This document shows, piece after piece, positions 1 to 8,377 of a stretch of DNA of 64,000 nt (the first letter of the stretch is position 1; each line of letters begins with the position of its first letter). Source of the stretch: Rhizobium sp. CF122 (lineage in GTDB: Bacteria > Pseudomonadota > Alphaproteobacteria > Rhizobiales > Rhizobiaceae). Where the stretch lies: positions 62,001 to 126,000 of the forward strand of contig NZ_AKKA01000096.1 of assembly GCF_000282035.1 (NCBI RefSeq), written 5' to 3'. A program made the position numbers and the translations under genes. Below the pieces are notes generated by a model. It searched no databases and was not told the DNA's origin. It worked only from the letters and a program-made list of their open reading frames with translations.

Positions 1-107
1 ACCGTTACACCAACTACGCTGACAGCGACTTCAACGTCGGCGGCGCGAACATTTCGCGCGGCTACGACGAGCACAGCGTCAAGGTCGGTATCGGCGTCAA
101 GTTCTAA
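1..107 (+). CDS. Outer-membrane beta-barrel protein, C-terminal fragment
   Basis: Only the last 34 codons lie in the window, ending VKVGIGVKF-stop. An aromatic C-terminal Phe and alternating hydrophobic residues in the last strand are the signature recognised by the BAM complex, so this is probably the last strand of a small outer-membrane barrel. In rhizobia the likely family is the Omp25/Omp31/RopB-type porin-like proteins, but too little is present to choose. A strong terminator follows directly. The gene begins outside the window. Confidence 0.7.
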   Translation, partial: RYTNYADSDFNVGGANISRGYDEHSVKVGIGVKF

Positions 108-125
108 GCCGAACATCAACTGCGG

Positions 126-153
126 AAAAGCCGGGCTCTAGCCCGGCTTTTTT
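126..153 (+). terminator. Rho-independent terminator of the outer-membrane protein gene
   Basis: A 12-bp perfect stem (AAAAGCCGGGCT with AGCCCGGCTTTT) with a two-base loop, ending in a T run, lies about 20 bases after the stop codon. The A/T flanks would also let it work for the minus-strand gene that ends at 171. Confidence 0.9.
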
Positions 154-170
154 GTCTATGCGAGGAACCC

Positions 171-1010
171 TTAGACCTGCTTGGGGAAATCGGTCGAGAC
201 GGCAAGTTCACGCCATGCGGCGAGTTCCTTCGCGACATGCTCGTTCTTCGCTTCGATCACCGCGACGGTGTCGCTGCCGAACGGCATGCGCAGCGGCGGG
301 TTTTCGGCGTGCGCCAAGGTGACCATCGCCTTAGCAAGTCGGGCAGGGTCGCCGGGCTGCTGATGATTATGGCCGGCAGCGAATTCGCGCATCGCGCCGA
401 CAGGCGTTTGCTGATAGTCGGCGATCGAACTCGGGCTGACGGCAAGTGAGCTCTCATCCAGAAAGTCGGTGCGGAAAAAGCCGGGCTCGACGACCGTCAC
501 CTTGATGCCAAGCGGAGCCACTTCGGCAGCGAGAGCCTCGGACAGGCCCTCGACGGCGAACTTCGTCGAGCAATAGATACCCCAACCGGCATGCGACTCG
601 TAGCCGCCGATGGACGAGATGTTAAGCACATTCCCGGAGCGCTGGCGGCGCATGTGCGGCAGGACCGCGCGGGTAACCTTCAAGAGACCAAAGACGTTCG
701 TGGCGTAGAGCTTCTCGATCTCTTCGGTGGTTGCTTCTTCCACGGCGCCCAGAAGCCCGAAGCCGGCATTGTTGAGCAGCACGTCGATCCTCCCGAAGCG
801 CTTCACGGCTGCTTCCGCTGCCTTGTGCGCAGAGGCTTCGTCGGTCACGTCAAGCGACACGGCGAGCAGATGGGGATGATTGCCGAACTTCTCCTCAAGA
901 CCCTTCGGATTGCGCGCCGTCGCGACGACGGCGTCGCCGGCATTGAGAGCTTCCTGAGCGATAAGGGCGCCGAAACCACGCGATGCCCCTGTGATGAACC
1001 AAACACGCAT
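171..1010 (-). CDS. SDR-family NAD(P)-dependent oxidoreductase
   Basis: A 279-residue classical short-chain dehydrogenase/reductase. The cofactor motif TGASRGFG is at residues 7-14, NNAG at 80-83, and the catalytic Ser 132/133, Tyr 146 and Lys 150 (YxxxK) are all present. The substrate cannot be read from the sequence. An in-frame extension reaches 1124, but the ATG at 1010 has an AAGGAGA ribosome-binding site and starts right at the first beta strand, so I use it. It is transcribed divergently from the LysR gene at 1124, the usual arrangement for a regulator and its target. Confidence 0.9.
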   Translation of the reverse strand: MRVWFITGASRGFGALIAQEALNAGDAVVATARNPKGLEEKFGNHPHLLAVSLDVTDEASAHKAAEAAVKRFGRIDVLLNNAGFGLLGAVEEATTEEIEKLYATNVFGLLKVTRAVLPHMRRQRSGNVLNISSIGGYESHAGWGIYCSTKFAVEGLSEALAAEVAPLGIKVTVVEPGFFRTDFLDESSLAVSPSSIADYQQTPVGAMREFAAGHNHQQPGDPARLAKAMVTLAHAENPPLRMPFGSDTVAVIEAKNEHVAKELAAWRELAVSTDFPKQV

Positions 1011-1123
1011 GACGATCTCCTTTGTCCGTTGCGCTGCGATTTGCTTACGGAGTGAAGGTAGCGTATTGGCAGAGATGAGAGAATTTACGTTGTGTTTCAT
1101 AACTTGCTGAGAAAAATTCATCA

Positions 1124-2017
1124 ATGAAGCGTGTGCGCTCTACCGACCTGGCGATCTTCCTCGCGATCGCAAATCACCGAAGCTTCCGGAAAGCCTCGGT
1201 CGAACTGGGTGTTACGGCCTCCGCGCTGAGCCACGCATTAAGGGCAATCGAAGAGAGGCTGGCGGTTCGTTTGATCAACCGGACGACCCGCGGCGTGGCC
1301 TTGACTGAGGCCGGCGAGCGACTGTTCGATCGCATCCGGCCTGCATTCCTCGATATTGACGCAGCACTCGACGATCTCAACAATTTCCGCGGCCAACCGC
1401 ATGGCAAGCTACGCATCAATGCGGCGCGGGCTTCCACCAAGCTTGTGCTCTTGCCGATCGTCTCGCGCTTCCTGAAGGCCTACCCCTCCGTCGAGGTCGA
1501 GATCGTCATCGATGACGCGCTGGTCGATATGGTGTCATCTGGCTTCGACGCCGGCGTGCGTTTCGGCGAAAGTATTGCCGCGGACATGATCGCCGTGCCG
1601 ATCGGTCCGCGTCATCGCTTCGCAGTGGTTGCGGCGCCGAATTATTTCGAGGGCAGGGGTAGGCCGGTGACGCCGCACGATCTGCGCGACCACGAATGCG
1701 TGCGTTACCGTTTTGCCGGCGGCGCGTTCTATCGATGGGAGTTCGAACGCGGCGGGATCGAACTGGAGATCGAGGTCGCCGGTCCCCTGACGCTGGGGGA
1801 TCAGGACATCATGCTGGATGCCGTGCTGCACGGCTGCGGCCTCGGATATCTTTTCGAGGAGCAGGTGCAGAAGGCGGTGGCCGATGGCAGGCTGATACGC
1901 GTGCTCGAAGACTGGTGTCCCTTCTATCCGGGCTTCTTCCTCTATTATCCGAGCCGTCGGCAGCTGCCGACGGCGCTGCGCGCCTTCATCGATTTCGCCA
2001 AGACCGACCAAGGCTAG
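1124..2017 (+). CDS. LysR-family transcriptional regulator
   Basis: A 297-residue protein with an N-terminal winged helix-turn-helix (about residues 5-65, including a TASALSHALRAIEERL-type recognition region) and a C-terminal periplasmic-binding-like effector domain (about 90-295). Length and layout are typical of LysR regulators of the AaeR/DsdC-like group. It starts 113 bases from the start codon of the divergent SDR gene, so its probable target is that gene and itself. The inducer is unknown. Confidence 0.92.
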   Translation: MKRVRSTDLAIFLAIANHRSFRKASVELGVTASALSHALRAIEERLAVRLINRTTRGVALTEAGERLFDRIRPAFLDIDAALDDLNNFRGQPHGKLRINAARASTKLVLLPIVSRFLKAYPSVEVEIVIDDALVDMVSSGFDAGVRFGESIAADMIAVPIGPRHRFAVVAAPNYFEGRGRPVTPHDLRDHECVRYRFAGGAFYRWEFERGGIELEIEVAGPLTLGDQDIMLDAVLHGCGLGYLFEEQVQKAVADGRLIRVLEDWCPFYPGFFLYYPSRRQLPTALRAFIDFAKTDQG

Positions 2018-2019
2018 CC

Positions 2020-2616
2020 TCAACTCTGAGGCTTCAGGTCGTCATAGGCGGCAAACTTCTTTTCGAACCGGCGAAGCCAGCCGATGAGTTCGGAATGATC
2101 GGCCTCCCACTGGCCCTTGAAGCGCAGATCGAGGTAGCCGAGCGTTGCCGCCAGTGCGAAATGGCCGCCATGCAGCCGCTTACCGATCTTCGGTAGGTGA
2201 ACGGCGAGGTGATTCAAGCCACTGACGGCCTTCTTCCATTGCCGGTCGATCCAGGGCTGGTGTACCTTTTCCTCGTCGCGGAAACGCCGCTCGTAGACGA
2301 TTGCGAGAAGGCAGTCGCAGATTCCGTCGCAAAGCGCCTCGAGGATTTCAGCCTCCGTCCGTTTGCTGTTCTTCGAGGGATAAAGCTTCTTGCCTTTCAG
2401 TCGGCCGAAATAGTGCATGATGGCGATGCTGTCGAAGATCGACAGTCCGTCGTCGGTGAGCAGCGTCGGGATTTTGCCAAGCGGGTTGTTGTCGACAAGG
2501 ATTGCCGGGCCGGCATTGGTGTCCACACGGATTTCGATGACATCGAGTTCCAGGTAGTGCGCGGCCATCCGTACTTTGCTGGAATAGGGAGAGCTTGGAG
2601 CGCAAAGAATCTTCAT
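2020..2616 (-). CDS. Glutathione S-transferase family protein
   Basis: A 198-residue protein with an N-terminal thioredoxin-like domain (about 1-80) containing NPLGKIPTL, the cis-Pro segment that holds glutathione, and DSIAIMHYF, the Ser/Asp region contacting the gamma-glutamyl group. The C-terminal part is the all-helical GST domain. The N-terminal motif SSPYSSKVR suggests a Ser active residue rather than Cys or Tyr. Its stop is two bases past the convergent LysR stop. It lies downstream of rlmJ on the same strand. The substrate is unknown. Confidence 0.88.
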   Translation of the reverse strand: MKILCAPSSPYSSKVRMAAHYLELDVIEIRVDTNAGPAILVDNNPLGKIPTLLTDDGLSIFDSIAIMHYFGRLKGKKLYPSKNSKRTEAEILEALCDGICDCLLAIVYERRFRDEEKVHQPWIDRQWKKAVSGLNHLAVHLPKIGKRLHGGHFALAATLGYLDLRFKGQWEADHSELIGWLRRFEKKFAAYDDLKPQS

Positions 2617-2642
2617 GGTCGTTGTTCCATATGGTTATGTCT

Positions 2643-2663
2643 CGGCGCGACTATTTCGCGCCG
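2643..2663 (-). terminator. Hairpin between rlmJ and the GST gene
   Basis: An 8-bp perfect inverted repeat (CGGCGCGA / TCGCGCCG) with a five-base loop fills the short gap after the rlmJ stop. There is no T run, so it may be a weak terminator or an mRNA 3'-end stabiliser. Confidence 0.4.
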
Positions 2664-2674
2664 CCAGGAGTCGG

Positions 2675-3544
2675 TCAATCCTCCTTTGCCGCCCTGCTTT
2701 CACCGCGTAGCCAGAATGCGCGATGCGAGGCGTAGCGATCCTGCGCCAGATGGTCCTTGAGCGCGGGCAGCAAAGCATGCAGCTCGTCCTTCAACGTGAA
2801 GGGCGGATTGACGATAATCAGGCCGGAGCCTGTCAGCCCCGTGATGCCGCGATCGCTGCGCACGCTGAGTTCGGTGCAAAGCACTTTCGGAATATCGAGG
2901 GCCTGCAATGCCTCATGGAATTCCTTGATCGGCGCGCCCTTCTTCAGCGGATACCAAAGGCAGTAGGTGCCGCCGGGGAAACGGCGGTAGGCCTTTGCCA
3001 GACCATCCACCAGCCGTTCGTATTCGCCATCCTCCTCGAACGGCGGATCGACCAGGACGATGCCGCGCTTCTCTTTCGGCGGCAGGTGCGCGCCGAGCGA
3101 CAGCCAGCCGTCAAGCTCGGTGATGCGTGCATGATGATCGCCCTCGAAGAGCCGATGCAGCCGCGCGAAATCCTCCGGATGCAGCTCCATGGCGGAAAGC
3201 CTGTCTTGTGGGCGAAACAGCATTCGCGAGAGCTTTGGCGAACCGGGATAAAAGCGGATGCCGCCTTCCGGGTTCAGTTCTCGGACAGCGGAAAGATATG
3301 GCTCCAACAGCTCTGCGACCTGCGGAGCGAGGTCCGCCCCCAGGAGCTTGCCGATACCCTCGTTCCACTCGCCGGTCTTTTGTGCCTCCTCGGAGGACAA
3401 ATCATAGAGTCCGATACCGGCATGGGTATCGAGCACGCGAAACGCCGCATCCTTCTTCTGCAGGTAGCGGATCAGCCGCGCCAGAACGGCGTGCTTGAGC
3501 ACATCGGCAAAATTGCCCGCGTGGTAGATGTGGCGGTAGTTCAT
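2675..3544 (-). CDS. rlmJ: 23S rRNA (adenine(2030)-N6)-methyltransferase RlmJ
   Basis: A 289-residue protein that starts MNYRHIYHAGNFADVLKH, the hallmark N-terminus of RlmJ/YhiR. RlmJ methylates A2030 of 23S rRNA using SAM. DTHAGIGLYDL (from residue 39) is the SAM-binding loop, and DPPF at 166-169 is the amino-methyltransferase catalytic motif. Length fits the family (about 280). It is divergent from the molybdopterin oxidoreductase gene, with 83 bases between start codons. Confidence 0.95.
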   Translation of the reverse strand: MNYRHIYHAGNFADVLKHAVLARLIRYLQKKDAAFRVLDTHAGIGLYDLSSEEAQKTGEWNEGIGKLLGADLAPQVAELLEPYLSAVRELNPEGGIRFYPGSPKLSRMLFRPQDRLSAMELHPEDFARLHRLFEGDHHARITELDGWLSLGAHLPPKEKRGIVLVDPPFEEDGEYERLVDGLAKAYRRFPGGTYCLWYPLKKGAPIKEFHEALQALDIPKVLCTELSVRSDRGITGLTGSGLIIVNPPFTLKDELHALLPALKDHLAQDRYASHRAFWLRGESRAAKED

Positions 3545-3627
3545 TTTTGCTGATGCCCGTTATGAATTCGCCTGATCGACGTCATTTGTGACTTTTGGCC
3601 GGTTTCCGGTTCGAATATAGAAAAGCC

Positions 3628-5766
3628 ATGAACATTGCGACCCCCATTCACGCCAAATCCGCCAAGTCGAACATCAGGCTCGGTCACACTGCCTGTCCGC
3701 ACGACTGTCCCTCGACCTGCGCGCTGGAGGTGGAGATCAGTGACGATGGCCGCATCGGCCGTGTGCGCGGCGCAAACGATCACAGCTATACCTCGGGCGT
3801 TATCTGCGCCAAAGTCGCGCGCTACGCCGAACGACTTTATCATCCGGACCGGCTGATGCATCCCCTGCGCCGAACCGGCGCCAAGGGGGCAGGGCAGTGG
3901 CAGCAGATTTCCTGGGACGAGGCGCTGGATGAAATCGCCGAAGCCTTCGTCAAGGCCGAAGCCCGGGACGGCAGTGAGGCGATCTGGCCTTACTACTATG
4001 CCGGAACCATGGGTTGGGTTCAGCGCGACTCGATCGATCGCCTGCGCCACGCCAAGCGCTATTCCGGCTTCTTCTCGTCGATCTGCACCAATCCGGCCTG
4101 GACCGGCTTCACGATGGCGACAGGGACGCTGCGGGGACCTGACCCGCGCGAGATGGGCCGCACCGATTGCGTCGTGATCTGGGGTACGAACGCGGTGTCC
4201 ACACAGGTCAACGTGATGACCCACGCCATCAAGTCCCGCAAGGAACGCGGCGCCAAGATCGTCGTCGTCGATATCTACGACAATCCGACGATGAAGCAGG
4301 CCAACATGGCGCTGATCGTCAAGCCGGGTACGGACGCGGCACTTGCCTGTGCGGTCATGCATATCGCCTTCCGCGACGGCTACGCCGATCGCGACTACAT
4401 GGCCAAATACGCCGACGATCCAGGCGGCCTTGAAGCGCATCTGAAAACGAAAACGCCGGAATGGGCTGCGGCCATCACTGGTCTGTCTGTGGACGAGATC
4501 GAGGCCTTTGCACGGCTCGTCGGCACGACGAAGAAGACCTATTTCCGCCTCGGCTACGGCTTCACGCGGCAGCGTAACGGCGCCGTCGCCATGCACGCCG
4601 CTGCCTCCATCGCCACCGTCCTCGGCTCCTGGCAATATGAAGGCGGCGGGGCCTTCCATTCGAACAGCGATATCTTCCGCATGAACAATGCGGAACTGAC
4701 GGGCAAGTCGATGAAGGATGCGGATATCCGCATGATCGACCAGTCGCAAATCGGCCGTGCGTTGGCAGGCGATGCCGTAGCGCTGCGCCATCGCGGCCCG
4801 GTCACGGCCATGCTGATCCAAAACACCAACCCGGTGAACATCGCGCCGGAGCAGCGGCTGGTGAAGCGCGGTTTTGCCCGCGACGACCTCTTCGTCGCCG
4901 TCCACGAGCAGTTCATGACGGAGACGGCCGAAATGGCCGATATCGTCATCCCGGCAACGATGTTCGTCGAGCATGACGATATCTACCGCGCTGGTGGCCA
5001 GAACCACATCCTCCTCGGTCCCAAGTTGGTCGAGCCGCCATCGACGGTGCGAACGAACCTGTTCGTGATCGAGGAACTGGCCAAACGGCTCGGCGTCGCC
5101 GATCGCCCCGGCTTCGGCTTCACCGCGCGCGAAATGATCGATCGGGTTCTCGAGGCCAGCAACCTGCCGGGCTACGATCATTTCCTCGAACACAAATGGT
5201 TCGACCGTCAGCCGGATTTCGAGGATGCGCATTTCCTCAAGGGATTCGCGCATCCGGATGGCAAGTTCCATTTCCGGCCGGACTGGGTCAACGGTCCCGC
5301 GCCGAATAAACCGCCGGCCGCCGTCGGGGCTCTTGGCCCGCACGAGCGACTGCCGCCGTTCCCGGATCAGGTGGATGTCATTGAGGTGGCGGATGCCGAG
5401 CATCCGTTCCGGCTCGCAACATCGCCGGCGCGCAACTTCCTGAATTCGAGTTTCTCGGAGACGAAGACCTCGCGCCAGAAAGAGGGGCGACCGGAGCTGA
5501 TGATGAATCCGACGGATGCTGCCGACGGCGGCATTGAGCATGGTGACCTCGTGCGGATCGGCAACAGTCGTGGTGACCTGCGCATCCACGTGCGCATCAC
5601 CGATGAGGTCAAGCCGGGTGTGCTGATCGCCGAAGGTCTCTGGCCGAACAAGGCGCATGTCGATGGCGAAGGCATCAACGTGCTGACTGGCGCAGATCCG
5701 GTCGCGCCATACGGCGGCGCGGCGGTTCACGACAACAAGGTCTGGCTGCGCAGGGATGCCGCATGA
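3628..5766 (+). CDS. Molybdopterin-dependent oxidoreductase (DMSO reductase superfamily)
   Basis: A 712-residue catalytic subunit. Cys23, Cys27, Cys31 and Cys60 form the N-terminal 4Fe-4S site; the molybdopterin oxidoreductase domain follows, and from about residue 590 comes the molydopterin dinucleotide-binding domain (ETKTSRQ, GDLVRIGNSRG). No Tat signal is visible, so the enzyme is probably cytoplasmic. No electron-transfer or membrane subunit gene is adjacent, and the substrate is unknown. A TTG at 3595 would add 11 residues, but the ATG at 3628 starts the conserved protein. The stop overlaps the next gene by four bases (ATGA). Confidence 0.9.
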   Translation: MNIATPIHAKSAKSNIRLGHTACPHDCPSTCALEVEISDDGRIGRVRGANDHSYTSGVICAKVARYAERLYHPDRLMHPLRRTGAKGAGQWQQISWDEALDEIAEAFVKAEARDGSEAIWPYYYAGTMGWVQRDSIDRLRHAKRYSGFFSSICTNPAWTGFTMATGTLRGPDPREMGRTDCVVIWGTNAVSTQVNVMTHAIKSRKERGAKIVVVDIYDNPTMKQANMALIVKPGTDAALACAVMHIAFRDGYADRDYMAKYADDPGGLEAHLKTKTPEWAAAITGLSVDEIEAFARLVGTTKKTYFRLGYGFTRQRNGAVAMHAAASIATVLGSWQYEGGGAFHSNSDIFRMNNAELTGKSMKDADIRMIDQSQIGRALAGDAVALRHRGPVTAMLIQNTNPVNIAPEQRLVKRGFARDDLFVAVHEQFMTETAEMADIVIPATMFVEHDDIYRAGGQNHILLGPKLVEPPSTVRTNLFVIEELAKRLGVADRPGFGFTAREMIDRVLEASNLPGYDHFLEHKWFDRQPDFEDAHFLKGFAHPDGKFHFRPDWVNGPAPNKPPAAVGALGPHERLPPFPDQVDVIEVADAEHPFRLATSPARNFLNSSFSETKTSRQKEGRPELMMNPTDAADGGIEHGDLVRIGNSRGDLRIHVRITDEVKPGVLIAEGLWPNKAHVDGEGINVLTGADPVAPYGGAAVHDNKVWLRRDAA

Positions 5767-6356
5767 CGAAGTTTGACAAGGCAAAAGCCGAGATCGTCGA
5801 TGTAAAGACGCTCTCGAGCGGATGGACGCGTCTCAGCGGCTTCCAGATCGACTACACGGATTCCGACGGCAAGACACACCGACTGCAGCGCGAGGTCTAT
5901 CATCGCACACCCGCAGCGACGATCCTGCTCTACGATCCAAAGCGCGACACGGTTGTCCTGGTCCGGCAGTTCCGCCTGCCGGTCTACCTTCATGATGAAC
6001 CGGCCTGGATCATCGAGGCGCCGGCGGGCCTGCTCGATGGCGATGAGCCGGAAGCCGCGATCCGCCGCGAAGCCATGGAAGAAACCGGATTTCGCATTCG
6101 AGACATGCGCTTCCTGTTCAAGGCCTACAGCTCGCCGGGCTCGAGCATGGAGCTGCTGCACTTCTTCGCCGCATCGATCGATACGACCGATCGGGTATCG
6201 AACGGTGGCGGACTTGCCGAGGAACACGAGGATATCGAAGTTCTGGAAGTGCCGCTCGGCAAGGCGATGACGATGATTGAGCAGGGCGAGATCGTCGACG
6301 CAAAGACGATTATCCTGCTGCAGTGGGCGACATTGAACCGCGAGACGTTACTCTAG
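5763..6356 (+). CDS. nudK: NudK-type Nudix hydrolase (GDP-mannose pyrophosphatase-like)
   Basis: A 197-residue Nudix protein. The box starts at Gly89 (AGLLDGDEPEAAIRR) and ends REAMEETGF at 102-110. It is one residue shorter than the canonical box, as I recall for E. coli NudK, and the flanks (SSPGSSMELLHFF, EEHEDIEVLEV, DAKTIILLQ) also match NudK. NudK splits GDP-mannose and related sugar nucleotides. The start codon overlaps the stop of the molybdopterin oxidoreductase (ATGA), implying translational coupling with an enzyme of no obvious related function. ADP-ribose pyrophosphatase is the alternative. Confidence 0.85.
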   Translation: MTKFDKAKAEIVDVKTLSSGWTRLSGFQIDYTDSDGKTHRLQREVYHRTPAATILLYDPKRDTVVLVRQFRLPVYLHDEPAWIIEAPAGLLDGDEPEAAIRREAMEETGFRIRDMRFLFKAYSSPGSSMELLHFFAASIDTTDRVSNGGGLAEEHEDIEVLEVPLGKAMTMIEQGEIVDAKTIILLQWATLNRETLL

Positions 6357-6433
6357 AGCGAAATCGGCCGCAAATGCTCCACGGCGGCGGCTTGTTTCAG
6401 CTTTGCAGCAGTTGTGACCAGCGGCAGGCGTGA

Positions 6434-6457
6434 AGTTGGTCAACCACATGACCAACT
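6434..6457. promoter_or_regulatory. Inverted repeat upstream of phnM (possible operator)
   Basis: AGTTGGTC and GACCAACT are perfect 8-bp arms separated by eight bases, about 80 bases before the phnM start codon. The symmetry and size suit a dimeric repressor of the GntR type, but this is inference; the site has no terminator features. Confidence 0.4.
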
Positions 6458-6536
6458 CGTCTTTGCGTTCACACCTATGTCATGAATCAGCGCTATGCGC
6501 TCCGGCTTGTCACAATTACCCTCTCGGAGCAGATCC

Positions 6537-7700
6537 ATGTGGCTCAGCAATTTTACTCTTGTCCTTCCAGATGAGATCGTGAGCCACGGCTCGGTGCGCG
6601 TCGAGGACGGCGCGATCGCTGAAGTTCGGCAACAGCCGGTCGCCAACGCCGCCATCGATGGCGGCGGGCGCCTGCTGATGCCGGGTTTTGTCGATCTTCA
6701 CGGCGACATGGTGGAACGCGAGATCGCGCCGCGCCCGAACGCGCCGATGCCAATCGATTTCAGCATTCACGAACTGGATAAGAAGCTGGCGGCGGCTGGC
6801 GTCACGACCGCCTTTGCCGCCGTCTCCTTCGCGACAGAGAGCGTCTACGGTCATGTCCGTTCGCTTGAGACGACCTCGGCCGTCATCGAGGGTATCAACC
6901 GGCTTAAGGATGACCTGCTGATCGATCACCGCGTCCACGCGCGCTACGAGATCACCAACCTCGGTGCCGCACCCACGCTTGAGAAGCTGCTCGATGCCGG
7001 TCATGTCGATATGGTTTCGCTGACGGACCACACGCCTGGGCAGGGCCAGTACAACAACATCGAAAGCTACATCCTGAGCATTGCCGAACGCCGCGCCATT
7101 TCCGAGGAGATGGCCGCCGAGATGGTCACCAAGCGCATCGAGATGCGCGACAATCCGGACATCGAGATCAAGCTGAAGCGGGTCGTCGATCTTGCCCTGA
7201 AATACAAGCTTTCGCTCGCCTCCCACGACGACGACAGCGCCGAAAAGGTCGCGCAAATGCACGATCTCGGAGTCACGATCAGCGAATTTCCGGTGACGCT
7301 TGCCGCGGCAGAAGAGGCGCGTCGCCGGGGTCTGTGGACGCTGATGGGCGCTCCGAATGCCCTACGCGGACAATCCATGTCCGGCAATCTCAGTGCGCTC
7401 GACGCCGCGGCAGCCGGCCTGCTGACGGTTGTCGCCGCTGATTACCATCCCGCAGCCTTCGTGCCTGGCATTTTCAAGATCGCCGATCGCACGAGCCTGC
7501 CCCATGCCGTCGCCATGGCGACGCGCAATGCGGCCCGCTCGGCCGGTCTTCTGGATCGAGGCGAGATCGCCCTCGGCCAGCAGGCGGATCTCGTGGTCGT
7601 CGAGATTGGTGACGTGCACCGCATCCGCGCCACGTTCCGCAAGGGCCGTTTCGTCTACAGCGATGGTACGCTGCATCAGCCGCGGGCGCTTGCCGCCTGA
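6537..7700 (+). CDS. phnM: PhnM-family alpha-D-ribose 1-methylphosphonate 5-triphosphate diphosphatase
   Basis: A 387-residue amidohydrolase-superfamily protein. In the C-P lyase pathway PhnM removes pyrophosphate from the ribosyl-triphosphate phosphonate intermediate. Family marks are the metal motif HGD (His55, Asp57) followed by EREIAPRPN, DHTPGQGQY near residue 163, SHDDDS near 231, and NALRGQSMSGN. The ATG at 6537 has a GGAG site and begins the conserved fold; an upstream in-frame ATG at 6495 lacks one. No other phn gene is near, so this is an orphan copy whose true substrate may differ. Confidence 0.85.
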   Translation: MWLSNFTLVLPDEIVSHGSVRVEDGAIAEVRQQPVANAAIDGGGRLLMPGFVDLHGDMVEREIAPRPNAPMPIDFSIHELDKKLAAAGVTTAFAAVSFATESVYGHVRSLETTSAVIEGINRLKDDLLIDHRVHARYEITNLGAAPTLEKLLDAGHVDMVSLTDHTPGQGQYNNIESYILSIAERRAISEEMAAEMVTKRIEMRDNPDIEIKLKRVVDLALKYKLSLASHDDDSAEKVAQMHDLGVTISEFPVTLAAAEEARRRGLWTLMGAPNALRGQSMSGNLSALDAAAAGLLTVVAADYHPAAFVPGIFKIADRTSLPHAVAMATRNAARSAGLLDRGEIALGQQADLVVVEIGDVHRIRATFRKGRFVYSDGTLHQPRALAA

Positions 7701-7702
7701 GT

Positions 7703-8377
7703 TCAGGCGCGCTCGCCGATGATCGAAATGACTTTGCCGTTTTCCGCTGACGTGGCGAGGGCGCCTGTGCTGACGGCTTTGCCGCCTTCCATCTGCACCT
7801 TGCCTTCGGCAAACAGCCGCAGCGCCTGCGGGTAGAGCTGGTGCTCGACGGTTAGCACGCGCGCCGCTAGGCTCTCGGCACTGTCGTCGGAGCGGATCGG
7901 CACGGCCGCCTGGCCGATGACTGGCCCTTCATCCATGCCTTCGGTAACGAAGTGAACGGTGCATCCCGTCACCCGCATGCCAGCATCGATCGCCCGCTGA
8001 TGGGTGTGCAGGCCGGGGAAGAGCGGAAGTAGGGACGGGTGGATGTTGATCATCCGGCCTTCGTAGCGCTGGATGAAAGTGCCGCTCAGCAGCCGCATGT
8101 ATCCGGCAAGGCAGAGGATGTCGGGAGACAGTTGATCGAGCGCCGCAAAGATCGCTTCCTCGTGCGCTTCCTTGCTGTCGTAGTCCTTGCGGACGAAGGC
8201 GAATGTCCGAATGCCTTCGGCTGCCGCCTTGGCAAGTCCGCCGGCATCGGCCTTGTCGGAGATGACGCCGACGATTTCTGCCGGATAGTCGGCAGCCTTG
8301 GCCGCGGCGACTAGCGCCATCATGTTGGAACCGCCGCCGGAGATGAAGACGACGGCGCGTTTGCGCGGCGTCGTCAT
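7703..8377 (-). CDS. purN: Phosphoribosylglycinamide formyltransferase
   Basis: A 224-residue PurN that transfers a formyl group from 10-formyl-THF to GAR in purine synthesis. FISGGGSNM near the N-terminus binds phosphate; INIHPSLLPLFPG holds the catalytic Asn and His; and VHFVTEGMDEGP carries the catalytic Asp. It is the second gene of a purM-purN operon: its ATG overlaps the purM stop by four bases. Its stop lies two bases past the convergent phnM stop. Confidence 0.96.
   Translation of the reverse strand: MTTPRKRAVVFISGGGSNMMALVAAAKAADYPAEIVGVISDKADAGGLAKAAAEGIRTFAFVRKDYDSKEAHEEAIFAALDQLSPDILCLAGYMRLLSGTFIQRYEGRMINIHPSLLPLFPGLHTHQRAIDAGMRVTGCTVHFVTEGMDEGPVIGQAAVPIRSDDSAESLAARVLTVEHQLYPQALRLFAEGKVQMEGGKAVSTGALATSAENGKVISIIGERA

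Noticed and set aside
1060..1123. LysR T-N11-A box between the SDR and LysR genes
   Set aside because: TTTCA and TGAGAAA around 1097-1116 form only a gapped, imperfect repeat whose spacing does not fit T-N11-A.
3541..5784. Open frame of 747 codons on the minus strand opposite the molybdopterin oxidoreductase gene
   Set aside because: It lies antisense to a well-recognised gene with four Fe-S cysteines. Long antisense frames are expected in GC-rich DNA, and its product shows no domain and an odd, His/Arg/Asp-rich composition.
6440..6536. Pho box upstream of phnM
   Set aside because: GTCAT at about 6478 and GTCAC at about 6512 exist, but the spacing and the rest of the repeats do not match CTGTCAT-N4-CTGTCAT.
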